This document shows, piece by piece, positions 38,244-51,200 of a stretch of 64,000 nucleotides of DNA; the stretch's first letter is position 1; the number at the start of each line of letters is the position of its first letter. The notes under the pieces are model-generated. The model did not search any database. It was not told the origin of the DNA and saw nothing but the letters and a program-made list of their open reading frames with translations. The translations under genes and the position numbers were made by a program. The DNA is taken from positions 15,220,001 to 15,284,000 of the forward strand of contig JALJCS010000004.1 in the NCBI GenBank assembly GCA_023055355.1, read 5' to 3'. The DNA is from Agelaius tricolor (Eukaryota > Chordata > Aves > Passeriformes > Icteridae).

Positions 38244-41200
38244 TCTACTCTGTGAGTGTGTTTCTCAAAGGCTAATTCTTCCACAATTTCAGAGTACTTA
38301 ATGTACTGCATTATTTGCTGTAGCTGAATCTTTAATGAAATTCCAAGGCTTTGAATAGGAAGAAAAGTTCCCATTCATTTCTAGTAAGGTGGGAAAAGAG
38401 AAAAACACTAATACATAGCATGCACAAAGTAACATTTGATTGATTTGACTGACAAGTCATCTAGGCAGAAACCCACAGACATGAACCTGGGAGGGAGGAT
38501 GCAAAATTCAGGTGAACACTCACACTGCTGTGACTGGGATTGGGAAAAAATACCGGACAAACTGTAAGGCATTCAGTGGCAGATACATTTTTGCATAATA
38601 AACTGGCAACCCTCACTAAAAAGATACATTGCCTAGTTAATTTGCATAGGAACCTTCTGAGAATGACCTTCTGCTTTGCTTGCTTTCCAGTCTATATCTG
38701 GAAAGCCAAACCTTTTTTCCCCAAATACTGCTACCATAAGTGGGATTCAGAGCAGCCAACAATTCAGCTATGAATCCCACCTCAAAATACTGCAAAAGAG
38801 AAGCTATTTCCTGCAGGAGCATGTTGACTCAGTGGGCAGGTGGACAAAACTGCCACTGGCAGAAGCTTGCAAGTGTTCATCAGAGTTAGTTATGAAGTAG
38901 AGTTTTATGTCTACAGCCAGGACTGGGCATAAATTAAAGTGTAATTGTCATTTTCAGGTTTTTGAAGAGGTTAAAGTGAAGTGCTATTACATGAAAATGT
39001 ATGTGTTTGGGCACCATAAGTTAAAATGGTATTCATTCTTTTTCAGATTTAAGGTTGCCTAGATGGATGCTCTAATCCACTCTAAACTACTAAAGCACTA
39101 GTAGCTGCATTCTAGATACCCATTATATAATGTAAAACTTACTCTGGTTTCTTCACTTTCATGAAGGCACTAGGCAGAACACAGAAGGTCTTCAGCTATG
39201 TTATGCCACATTAATCTATGAAGAGATTTATGAACAAGAAGAGTAAAGCCGTCAGTCATGACCCAAAGAAAAATCACTTTTATTTTTGTGGTTCTTTTCT
39301 TTCTGCTGTCTGAATTTACAAAGCTGATCAAGAGCTCTGAAGCAATTCACATTTTCTCTACTGTGTGCATCTGCAATTAGCCAGTCAAACCTAGCTTGTT
39401 CCCCATATTCCATCCCTTGACTTAAGTATAATAAGGGGCATAAGCAATTAATTCGCTACCTCCTCATTGCAGATGAAAAGCCAGAATTATACACCCAAAA
39501 GTAAGCCTGACTTTAGTTTTATACTGCAATCCCAAGACAAGGAAAATGTCTCTTTTACCTGTCTGTGAATAGTTCACAGCTCTTCTTCTGCAGTGCAGTT
39601 CTTTCTCTATATATTCTCTTGCTCATTTCCTTCTTCAGCTCTCCACTGCCAATTTCATGTCACATTTTCCAGTCCAAGGTTATGAATGCTTTACTGGCCT
39701 TCCTCTCTCATTGTTTTTGAAACTGTGGAGTGAACAGGACATGCTTCACTTACTATTAAGTGAATGTTCAGTCTTTGTCTAAATGACAGCAAAGTGAACA
39801 AGGGAAGAGAACAATAAGCCAAAACACCCAGAGACAATAAAGTTAAAAGTAGGCTGTCACATTCAAGTCTTTGTTGCATTCTCCTCTTCATCAAGACCTC
39901 TGACTTGGGCATCTATGGCATGGTTAGATTGAGTCTACCATTATTTTCATAGCACTGATGAATGAACTCATTCTAGGGGAAAGTAAATATTATGATGCTT
40001 GGCACTGGATCCCTACAGCTTTGATGTTATTTGAAGTTTCCTGCTGCTTCAAAGCAGAAAGAGTGGTGACTTGTGCTATTGAGATTACAAAGGCCTGCAA
40101 ACAAGGCTGCAGCTCATGTACTGGTCTGTTAAGGTCCTGAGTGGCACTGTCATCTGGCACCCAACATTCTGCTTCATTCTTCCTCATGGTTACACAAATA
40201 AAAGCACTGTTGACACTTTTGGGATCTTGCTCATCCAGAGCCTACAAAGCATTCTGCCAAAGAAAAAGGCACTCAATGTAAACAATAATCTTACTAAATT
40301 CTCAACAGTTTCACTGTTGTGGGTAATAGATTGTTTTACATCGTTTTTATATGCTGACAGCTATCTACCATTGACTAGCTCTAAAAATACCGTCTTCCAA
40401 GAAATTACAGAGTTGGTCACAGAATAGCTATCATGACAATTAGCAGAGACATTGATATTTTGTTCTCACTCTATGGAGCTTTCCCTTGCCTATTGTGAAA
40501 CGGCTTCTCCTCAGTATTTTGTTAGCTTCTTAGTTTATCAGAGAACAATGAAAACAGTTTATCAAGCCACTGTTAAAGAAGCACTTGATTTGATCTGAAA
40601 TGCATTTATCCAGCAAAGACATTGTTTGGTACTGAGCAAACCTTTCTGGAATGACACAGATTTAATTTTAGGTGAATATTATGCAAACAGTATTTCAGTG
40701 ACAGGCAGGAGAGCTGTTAAGATCTTTGTCCACACTGGAGAGATGAGTTTGGATACATGTAGCTGTGAAAACAGAGGAAAAAAAGCTGGACTATTTGATG
40801 ACAATGATGATGATGATAGTAACAGCAACGTTAACATTAATAACAATGCCAAAACCAGTGCTTCTCCATCCGAATCAAACATTTTGAGCAAATGAAACAA
40901 AATCAAACATCAAAACATTTGAATCAAACATCAAAAATATTGAGCAAAGCTCTCAATGAAGATTGTTTAAAGAGAAAACATTTACCATTAACTGAAATAA
41001 CACACATGTAATTGGAAGGAAAACAGTTAAATGCTAAAATCTTTCCAAACTCTACACAGTCACCTTTTGAATGAGTCAAACTGATTGATGACTCTTTGAA
41101 ATCAGTGTAATAACAACAAAGTCAAACTTGACCTTGAGTTTAATCTTAGCTCTCAACTTTAATCAGTGGAGACAAGAGATTCATGCACGCAAAAAAAATC

Positions 41201-42563
41201 TCAATGTCAGAACCACTGACATATGTATCTTACTGCTATAACTGCCTCTGGAGACCTTGTCTGACACCTTCAGTGCCAAGCATTATGTAAAAACATTTTC
41301 TTTGATGTGGAGTTAACAGTCAAAATGGAGGAATAAATAATGAAGAGAGAGAAAAACATTTTTCAAGTCCCAATCTTCTTCACAGCCACTATGCAGTATT
41401 GTCTTCTTTGTGGATTGTTTGTGGTTAGAATCAGATTTATTGGGAGATAAAAAAATCTGGTAACAGATCATCTTCAGTCTGAACAGCAGTATATGAAAAA
41501 CCAGAATGTTGACTGAAAGAAGAATCATATACCCAGTCCTCAGCTTCCGCTGATGATATAATCTCTGACACAGCTTGCCAGAAATAACTGCATCTAATAA
41601 ACTGAGAGAAAGCACAATTGAATTTATTACAATTGGGTCATCTTAGGCAATTTCGGTTGTATCATTCTATGCAAATTATCCCTGCATTCTGATCCACAAA
41701 ACAAATCCCCCAAATAAGAAGAAACTAAATGCAGTGTTGTGCTGGATAAATTCTTTAGCGATGAGAAAGACCTATCACATGCTGACAGGTTGTAGGTAGG
41801 CCTCTGAGAAGCTGCAAGACTCTTCAGTTTGCAGCCAGTATTTAATCAAGAAGATGAGGAATCCTTTCCCTCTTTTGGAATCCTTCCAACACTACTTCAG
41901 AGCTGGGAGCTATCACCAAGTGCTCTCTGGCATAGGAGCTGTATCAGCTGAATACACCAGGAAAGGCCTGCACTATTGGTGGACCAGTGAAAAGAGGCAG
42001 GAGAGGAATTCCCCCAAGCCTCTGTCTCAGTGACCTCAGTGACCTGTGGCCATAGTCTAACAGGAATATACAAGTGGGCATTTCTACTCTGCATAGAAGC
42101 AGTGACACTCTGAGAGGAGCATCCTGCCCACAGCATTTCCTGCAGAAGGAAATAACAAAAAGTCAAGGTATCTTGGGGTTCCCCTTTTTCATGCAGTCTG
42201 TCCTCAATACCTCTGACCATTTCTAGAAGAGGTAAATATTACATGTATTGTGAAACAGTAGAATTTGGTCTAAAAAATATCTGCAAGTTCTCTACACAAA
42301 TATGCCCTGACATCAGTGGAGATAGCTCATTTCCAGAGAGGCTTTGTCCCCAGTTCAAAAGCACAACCAAGGAGAGTTTGTTGTGAATTAAGAATGTATT
42401 TCTTTATCACTCTGTTGTCTGTTGGCAATAATTTAGCCAATTTTTTATGGGTAGGATCTCATCTGTTATCGTAAAATAATTTAAGAGTATGTGTGTATAA
42501 ATGGAAGAATTTAGCAAACTTATCCTTGAAAGGTTGATTTGCCTTTGAAATATGACCTTTCTT
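38244..42563. other. Intergenic DNA, no gene seen
   Basis: AT-rich unique-looking sequence apart from the small repeat at 40872-40950. Open frames 40116-40427, 41313-41615 (minus) and 41897-42220 (minus) are chance-length with no recognised domain. A short GAT/AAC-rich patch at 40797-40852 gives an acidic, Asn-rich translation of no evident meaning. Confidence 0.55.
40872..40950. repeat. Imperfect tandem repeat of GAATCAAACAT-containing units
   Basis: Three related segments start near 40872, 40900 and 40921 (GAATCAAACAT or AATCAAACATCAAAA). The outer two share a GAATCAAACAT...TTGAGCAAA frame and are 49 bases apart. It is a small slippage-type repeat. Confidence 0.7.
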
Positions 42564-42725
42564 TTACATTTCACCAGCTCTTATTGCTTGAATATTATTC
42601 AGGCTTTTTCAATGTGTAAAAATTTGCTTTCAAATGGAACAACTTACATTTCACCAGCTCTTATTGCTTGAATATTATTCAGGCTTTTTCAATGTGTAAA
42701 AATTTGCTTTCAAATGGAACAACTT
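42564..42725. repeat. Perfect 80-bp tandem duplication
   Basis: 42564-42643 is repeated without a single difference at 42644-42723, and the identity runs two more bases to 42725. The unit begins TTACATTTCACCAGCTCTTA. The complete identity means either a very recent duplication, possibly polymorphic, or an assembly error. Confidence 0.97.
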
Positions 42726-45360
42726 CCACACCAAATTATGCTTTGAGATAGAAAGACAGAGCTTACTAAAGGAAATGGGTTGCAAGTTTCAAAGTAAAGA
42801 GGTTACTCTTTCTCTATTATATTCAAAGAAACTTATTTACATCATTTATCATATAATGGGAAGCCTTCACAAATACTCAGTATTTCCAATTTCAAATACT
42901 GAAAAATTATTTTGCTTAAAATATTATGACACTTTAAAAATGTTGGTTCTACTTGTCTGCCTTGTAGTTTTAAGTTTTTAGGTGTTTTATTTTTCTCCAA
43001 TCAGGGTCAGTACTTTTACTTTCAAAACAAAGGTATTTGCTCCAGAAGGTCCTTTCTCAGCACCTACAGGGACCACATACCAGTTTGAAGGAATGTATGT
43101 GGGGGGTGTGTGTGTGTGTGTGTCTGTGTGTGTGTTCAATCCCAAGAGCAGTAGTCTCCTGTCTTTCCTATGACTATCTGATAGTCATAACTTCATCTTT
43201 TTCTCCTCTCTGGGAGGATGAAACAAAAACTGTGAGCTGACTCTGTCTAGCAACAGAAATAACTCAGGCCATGGAGAAAACACAGAATGGTTAAAGATCT
43301 GTAGGAGAAAAATCCCAATGGCCACATCAAGTTCTCATACTAGAATCTGGGGGAGTATTTAAAGATGCTATTATATCCTTGTTTGTTTCTAAACTTCTCC
43401 CTAAACACTGTGTTTTGGCTTATGTTGAAAGCATAAACCTAGGGTCTGACCAAATATGTCCCTTCTTCTGCTCTTACAGAATAGGGCAGGGAGGAGAGAA
43501 ATGCTGTGGTCCATCTTTGGAAAAGGACAGATCCGTCATGGGTTTAAAATACCCACTTCTTCACCCACTTGCACACTTTAGTATATTCATACAGCGGTAT
43601 GGAGTGCTGCTTTCTCCTGCTATAATGCCTTGCATGCATGTCTTCTTTCTTTAGCACTCTGTGCAAAGCAGTTTACACGCTTTGTCATGTAGCTCAGCAA
43701 TGCCACCACTGCAGATAAGAAGAATGCTTGGACAGGAGAAGATTCTCTTCATTACGAACCTCATGCAAGCTTGCCCATCAAGCATGGCTCACTTAACACA
43801 TGCAAAGACTTTCTATGTGCTGACTTGCAAAAGCATTGCAAAACACAGGAAAGAAAGGAAAGGCAATGCCATTTTGCTGACTGGACAGAAGACAGAGCCA
43901 TCAGTCCCATGTCTGAGAGCTACACCAATATGCATTGCTACTGAATATTTGCAGAGCAGTAAAACCACACGTACCAAACTGCTCTGAAAGTCCTGTCATT
44001 ATTTTCAGATAAAATAATGGCAACTAGCAGGAAGCAGCAGTTCTGACAAAGAGTTCAGTGGTACTGCAATAGGAAACTTTCAAAGACAAATTCCCTCCTC
44101 AGAGAAGAGAGGCTTGAGTCATCTTTTACATTGATACTCAAAATGTCCCAAAAGACATCAACACTACTTATGTATTCTGAGATTATCTATTTGGTAGGAT
44201 GTTCCAAAAAAAAACCACTGGGCTCAGAAGCCTGAAGCGAGACCTCAGGCCTTTTGGCTCTTCCTTGAAACACCAGGTTTACAGTGCACCAAGCAGAGAG
44301 TTAACATTTCACATGTGCTTGAGGTTTATCATCATTCAGCCCTGCATTCAAGCACATGGCTAAAATTAACTACCTGTGTAAAGTGCTTTGCTAGATCACA
44401 GACTTCCATCCATCAAGGTCTGAGACTGAGTTATCCTACTAAGACAGGTCAGCAGCAATGTATAGTGGGAAGACCTTCTCCTATAGTTAGTTATCTAATT
44501 GCTTACTGAATGTAAAGATAAAATCACAACTTGTGGAGAGCAAGAAACCCAAAAACTTGTGGGCTGTGATTTTTGACAACAACCACCTCTGAGAAGTCAT
44601 CAAAAGTTCTGAAACATGGTCTTCAAAACCCATCAATCAAACAAATTTGTGTGTCACTCTATTCTAAGCTGAAAAACCTCCTGTTCTGCAAGAACAGACA
44701 TAATATTGGGATATTAAAACTTCGCCATGAAAGCTATTTTTAATAAAGTAGTTAGCAACATTTCTGCTGACATCCAAATGCTGGATACTAAAAATACTTT
44801 CTGTCTATTTCAGAGCAGAATTTTGTATGCATAAAGAAATAGCTGCTGTCTTCTTCAAACACAGAACAGGTCTGACTTCTAAGGCTAAACAGAGAAAAAA
44901 AGCAAAGTCCCAGGGCTGTGAGCTAACTCTTTTATACTAAATTAGATACATTGTTACTGCAGTCGTGTGGCAAATCAGGTCTTTGAATATACAAAATGGC
45001 AAGACGGCCATGCTACTGCAAATTCCAAATGAGAGTAAATAATATTTTTACAACCTATGTATATACATTGATCACAATGCTGTAAGGTACCTTTCCATCT
45101 TAATGAGAAAAAAAATCATAAAATTTGAATACTGAAATGAGACTCAAAGTATTTTCTCATATTAAGCAACAATGTTTATAAAATGCACTTATTCCCCTAG
45201 CTAGCAGAAACTGAACAACTGACCTCCTCCAGTATTTCAGTCAAATTCTCTCCAGCAGCTTCCATAACATGTCACAGCCTAAAATAAACCTTTTTCCCAT
45301 CTCAGATGTAGAGGAAGATGATGTTCCTGATTCCTAATGTCAGGAACAATCACAGTGTGA
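42726..45360. other. Intergenic DNA, no gene seen
   Basis: AT-rich sequence with the TG microsatellite described separately. No gene or mobile element was recognised; open frames such as 43661-43987 (108 codons) are chance-length. Confidence 0.6.
43106..43135. repeat. TG microsatellite
   Basis: About 15 TG units with one interruption (TCTG), preceded by six G bases. It is a likely length-polymorphic marker. Confidence 0.95.
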
Positions 45361-45536
45361 CTTCCTTCCTTCCTTCCTTCCTTCCTTCCTTCCTTCCTTC
45401 CTTCCTTCCTTCCTTCCTTCCTTCCTTCCTGCCTTCCTGCCTTCCTGCCTTCCTGCCTTCCCCTCCCCTCCCCTCTCCCTCTCCCTCTCTCCCATCCTTC
45501 CCTTCCCTTCCTTCCCTTCATCCCTCCCCTCTCTTC
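45361..45536. repeat. CTTC microsatellite and pyrimidine tract
   Basis: An uninterrupted CTTC repeat runs 45361-45430 (about 17 units). It is followed by CCTTCCTG-type units to about 45460 and then by an almost pure C/T tract to about 45536. Long mirror-symmetric pyrimidine tracts can adopt triplex (H-DNA) structure. The minus-strand open frame through it (GRKE repeats, 45279-45803) is a by-product of the repeat, not a gene. Confidence 0.97.
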
Positions 45537-45842
45537 AATAACCTGAGTGATGGCTAGGAACATAACACAGAACCTTTGCCTAACCTGGGCTCCTTGATTA
45601 GAACAAGTGGAAGTCTGACTGTAGGGACACAATGCAAGCATCAGTCCATTGAAGTAAGAAAAGCTGGTGTCTGATGTGACTAGAGTTTGGATTTCATCTT
45701 TTGCTATGCACGTTTTGAATTTGGGGGATGGAAAATGCCAAGTATTCATGTGAATTTTCTTGATATATATCAAAGATGACACTTCCATGAATGTTAGAAG
45801 CATTTAACTTGAAAAATTAAGTGCATGATCATGAAGTGCTTA

Positions 45843-46620
45843 AGATCATGAAGTCTAACCATAAACCTAACACTTAGCACTGCTAAGTCCACCACTAAAC
45901 CATATCTCTAAGAACCCCATTTGAAATGTATTTTTTAATATCTCCAGGGATGAAGACACAACTACTTCCTGGGCAGTCTGTTCAAATGCTTCACAACAAT
46001 TTCTGTAAACAAAATTTTCCTAATACCAGATCTAAACATCAGTTGATGCAACTTGATGTGATCTCCTCTCATCATATTCCTTGTCACCTGTGACTGGCTC
46101 CCAACTGGATTTACCTCCATTCACCACCATGGCTTGGTCATCCAGGCCAGAAAACAGCGCACCTGTCCAAGCCATGAGCAGACAGCTTCTCCAGGAGAAT
46201 TTAGACAGTGTCAAAGGCTTTGCTAACACCAAGTAAAAAACATCCACACTCCCTTATCCACAAAATGAGTCACTCTGTTGCAGAAGATGATCAGGTGGGT
46301 CGAGCAGGACCTGACTTTCTTAAACCTCTGCTGGCTGGGCCTCATCACCTACTTGTTTTGTACATGTCACATGATGGCACAGAAGTTGATTGCCACCTTA
46401 AGATGAGTGCTGTCACTGCTCAATAATCAATGCTGGCACTGAGGTCAGACTTACAGGCCAGAAGTTCCCTGGATAGTCCTTCCTGTCCTTCTTGTAGATG
46501 AGCATGACACTGGGTAGCCTCCAGTCACCTTGGGACCTCCCAGGTTAGCAAGAACTGCTGTTAAATGATTGTAAGTGACTTGGTGAGCACTCTCCCAAGA
46601 ACAAGTGATCTTACTATTAA
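45843..46620 (-). mobile_element. CR1 LINE copy with internal deletion
   Basis: On the minus strand the 3' part (plus 45843-46070) is a CR1 3' end, with plus-strand phrases such as ATCATGAAGTCTAACCATAA and CACCACTAAACCATATCTCT. The adjoining part is from the reverse transcriptase core: 46032-46247 translates with YLVLAKPLTLSKFSW, then ALFSGLDDQAMVVNGGKSSW and EPVT, corresponding to the segment from RT motif A to the WRPVTSG region. The FADD-containing half of the RT and the rest of ORF2 are missing between these two parts, so this copy carries an internal deletion of several hundred bases. The 5' truncation is near 46620. Confidence 0.88.
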
Positions 46621-47191
46621 AGACTGCAGCAATGAAGGCATTAAATACTTCATCACATACAAGAAATGCCCTTTCTTCTTGCTATGACAAATTAGAAAAA
46701 CTCAGAGAAGAATGGTAACAATACATTTGAATACAAAGACCCAAAGGAAGCAGGAAGCAAATACAAAATCACTTGAATCACTACAGCCAATCATTTTTCT
46801 TTGGGGCCTTCAATACTCTTAGCTAGGAGGAATACAGCTGATGAAGGCTAAGAGCATTGAGTTGTGCATGCAGAATTATTTTCTGTGTGCTCAAGACACT
46901 GAGTTAGAATCAAGTGTTAAGTCTGAAGACACTGAGATCTGGGAACATGGAGCAGAAAATTACGAAGACTGTGTAATAAAAATTAAAAATGGTGCTAGGT
47001 AATACCGTAACTTTTTGTTGCAGTTGATTTCCCATCCAGAATTCAAAGAATTTGTTTCAAAGTCTTGAAATCTCACTCACCTTTGTGAATACTTGAAAAG
47101 AGTTTTTATACCAAAAAGCTCTGTTCAAATGCTGCCACTAATGTGACGTCTGCATATTTGGAAAAAAAATTGCAAGGGGAAACAGTCCTTC

Positions 47192-47240
47192 ATAGATCCA
47201 TATACTGGAATATTATATAGATCCAAGTATTGGAATGTTA
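47192..47240. repeat. Diverged 25-bp tandem duplication
   Basis: ATAGATCCATATACTGGAAT at 47192 recurs as ATAGATCCAAGTATTGGAAT at 47217, with a few substitutions between the two copies. Confidence 0.75.
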
Positions 47241-48213
47241 CACTTCCTTGTGGACAAGCAGAAACTTCAGTGAACAGGTGTTTCATTCCAATTGGAGAAT
47301 TATGCAAGACTCTGTCTCCAAAGTATGTAGGACAACAAAATATGCCAATTACAGGATTAAAGAAAGAGGCAGGAGTGTGTTTCTCTCTATGCTGCACGAA
47401 AGCACAAAGAAGTTATTTACCCTGTCTTTCAGACATTTCAGTATTTCCAGATCTACCAAGACAAGAAACAGCAGTCTTATTCCAGAGATCTTGTTCTCAC
47501 TAATTGCTCCTTCTTCTGACCAACCTGTGCTATGATCAAGCACAGAAGATACAGCAACTTGAACATTAATTTATCAGACTAGAAACTGATTTGATCTGGA
47601 GCTGCTTCAAATTTTGCAGTTTTCTAAGTTTAAATTTTCTCTGTAAAATCACAGTCTTGTTAACATACTCCCTGGACATTCTTCATTTATCAGAAGGGTG
47701 CTTGGAATAAGAAACATTATTCAAATATTCTTTCTCTTTGTAACCTAAAGATTCAAACCAACCTAAAGCACATTGACAGAAAGAGGTTACAGTTTTAAAA
47801 GTTCACCAAACCTGAATTTTCCAAATGTTTTGGCTTAGCTCAAAAAATTTGATCCCTTGTGATGTAGTCTGAGCTTTAATTTCTGCTAATGTTAACCAAA
47901 AACCCTAAACGACATGTCTCAGAGGCAGATTCCTATTGGTAAAAAGAGTAAATATTACCCAGCAAATACAAAACCCCCCTGGAATCACGCTTGAACCTCC
48001 TTTGAGACTGGCAAATCAAAGCCCTGAAAGACTGCATTAACAGGAGAATGTCAAATTTGCTCATGTCTTGAATCCAGCATAAGTGCAAGTGATCCATCAG
48101 CTGCAGGGCATCATATCCCTGAGAGGGTGTCCTGCTTGTTCTTTCACACAGCTCCCTCTGTCAGGACTTATATACTGATTTACAGGAACAAAACTTAAAA
48201 AGTTTGCAAGCAT

Positions 48214-48272
48214 TAAAAAAAAAACAAAAAACAAAAACAAAAAAACCCCAACCAAACCGAAAAACAACAAAC
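48214..48272. repeat. A-rich low-complexity tract
   Basis: A runs interrupted by single C bases (AAAAAC-like units). It is simple low-complexity DNA. Confidence 0.85.
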
Positions 48273-51200
48273 CCGCATGGTTTGACAACGCAAATTCTGC
48301 CACCTACTGACGATGAAACCTGCAGTTTACGAACAGGCTGAGAAAGGCCTGGCTCACACAGCTGCTGGTGGGTGGGCACTGCCTCAACTCCACTGGCACT
48401 CGTGGTTCACCCAGGCACTCTGCATGCTCAGAACATCAAAGAGGATGAGTGTGTGCAGTGCAGCAGTGCATGAGAAGGATGACCAAGCCAGTATGTACAA
48501 ACCCAGTTCATTCATCACGCTGGAACTGCTGCTGCCTCTGGACTTCATCTTCAGAGAGCTCAATGAGCATATTTAGCTATTGGCTGCACAGAAATATGTT
48601 ATGGGAAGAGGGAAAGGCAGCAGACACTGATGTTCTTTCACAGTCCTTTGGCTTACTGGAGAACAATCAGCACTCTCCATCTTTAAAGTGTGTCAGCCAC
48701 ATAGTGATTTAATGAGATTTTGCAATTTCCTAAAATGTCAGATGGCTCTGAACTGAGCCATACACAAAAAGGACATCATCTGAATCAGTGAAAATCATCA
48801 TCCAGGGAAAACGTATGTATGCTTCTCTGCCCAAAATCTTCTCATCTTATTTTCATTGTCCTGTGTCTTGTGCACAGGTTCTAGGAAGAGACAAAGCATT
48901 TAGGGTAAAGGTTGCCTGCTGTTACAAAGGGAAACAGCAAATTGTGTGGCGTTTAGAAACATGATTTCAAAGCAAAATCATATGTGTTAAAACATTAGCT
49001 TCTACATGCCCTGGAAGCATTCCTAAGCTACACAGGTATAAATTCCTGCAACATTGTTAGCTACCACATTTCTTGGTGCTTACCTACAGTGAAATTGCTC
49101 TTCAAGCTTTTGTAAAGGGGTGGCAAATGCATAGAAAACCACAGCTGAACTAACAAACAAGAAAAATCTACGCTGCTTTAAAAGATGTGTTACTAAGTAA
49201 TAAAGTCTGCAATTAATCATTAAAATCTTAGCAAGGACAGACTGCAACAGAATCCAGGCTTGCCATCTTCATCCTCCTTGTTCTAATGACTTGAAAACCC
49301 TTTGTTCCTGACACAGACAATTAACTTGACCATTTGATGGCTTAACACATCAGTACCACAGTTAAAACATTTGTTGTCCCTCAAATGGTCTGAGTCACTC
49401 GGCCACAACTCAGGACTGGGTACAACTTTTCTACTCCAGAGGAGGCACACTAGAACAGACAGATACAGACATGGTAACAATAAAAAACAACCATAACCCT
49501 AATGAAATAGTGCTAATGATTGCTAGTTCATGCCCATCTAGAAACTGACAGGGAGGAATAAATGCTGCAAGAGATATTTGGTGAGATAAAAGAAAGGAAA
49601 ACACAAAAATAGCAGTACCTTCTCTGCTTACAGTGAGAGTAGGTCATCTGCCTCATCTTTACTGATGTGTTACACACTTTTTGCAACTTGCTTAATGACT
49701 TCCACGATGACTTATAGATCAAATCCTCCTCACAACAGAATGGATCTGCACTATAAACAAAGCATGGTTCCTTCTGCAAGCTCACTAGCTGAGATGGAGA
49801 TTATCTATTTCTCCAAGAAATTTCACAGGAAAATTCAGTACCACAGAAGACTAGCTCTAAAGAAGGATGAAATCCAGTCAGCTCTCCTAATTCTTTCATA
49901 AGTTAGCCTATGCCCCTGATAAAGGTAGACACACTCATTAGAGAGGTGGAAGAATTCCCCTCTTCCCTGTACCCTGCCACCACTTCTAAGCAGCAGGATA
50001 TGCACTTTGGAGACTTTGTGGAATTGTCTCTGATGTCTCTGATGAAATAAAACTTTACAGTAGGAAGATGTTTATTTTAGGAAAATCTCTGAGGTTGAGC
50101 TGTTTGGTAAATGTGATGGGATAACCCCTGAAAACAAGACAGGTCTCTCAATCCTACCTGAAGCTATTAGTTTACCATCACTTTTACTGCAGTTCAGTTC
50201 TCTTGTTGTTTTAAGAAATATTTTGATTAAGCAGTTCCTCACTGAAAAATGCAAGTTCTTTGAAACTGAAACTTCTTAGCAATGCAGAAATCTTTCCCTA
50301 AATCTGTCTGAAATTAATTTTGATATCTGAAGGACAATATCTGATCTATACCAGAGTCTCTGCCCAAGAGACTGTCCAAACAGAACTAACTGTTCCAAGA
50401 GTGAGGCATTAATTTGAAAAGCAAGTGAACAGCTGTGCACTACTTCCAACAGAATTTGCATTATCTCAGTAATTAGATGATTAACCAAAAAAAGCATGGG
50501 GGTTTATTTTTTTAGAAGAAAAAATATGAAATATATTCTTTTCCTACTGCAGAACAAACAGCTACTGAAATCTGTCTTTATGGCATGGCACTGTTTATTA
50601 CTGTTGAGGTTTTGTTATGCAAAGTACAATTTCTAATGTAAATTTTCTGAGAACCTGTGTTTTCTCTATCTACTCATAAATCTTTCTGCCTTTCACTGTT
50701 TCCTTCATTTGCTGAAGGAAACAGCATTTCTGTTTTGCAAGCACAGACTGGCCATACCCTCCAGCTGTCTCAAATGCACAGCACATTAGGAAGCAGTAAG
50801 GGAGGTGGGCTTGTAGCCAGGAGCCTTATTATGGCTCCTGTGAGTGAGGACTTCACTAAAAGGAGCTGAGATGCAGAAAGGCAAGTCTTAGTCAGGATCA
50901 GGGACAGAAACAGTGATCAGGTTGGACAGAGCATCTCCCAAGGGAGACAAGGGGCAGGGCCCTCACCTCTGGCCTTCTCTACAACAGTGTTTACTAGGGA
51001 AGTAGCTGACCTTGGGCTCAGACAGCTAAGCTTAACTCACACAACTAAACTTCCAGAATGCGGATGCGTGATGGACCCTACCTACCAAGGATCTGACTCA
51101 AGAAGGGAGAGGTTTCCCCATCTACCTCTAAAATAAGAGGGTTTCTGGTAATGAGCTATTGCAAGCACCCATGTCAACAGACTTGGTTGGACTCTAAAAT

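Noticed and set aside
40626..40895. Acidic, Asn-rich 89-codon frame
   Set aside because: The acidic and Asn-rich part comes from a short GAT/AAC-rich low-complexity patch; nothing else supports coding.
45279..45803. 174-codon minus-strand frame with repeated GRKE/EGRK peptides
   Set aside because: The peptide is the direct translation of the CTTC microsatellite and polypyrimidine tract; no support outside the repeat.
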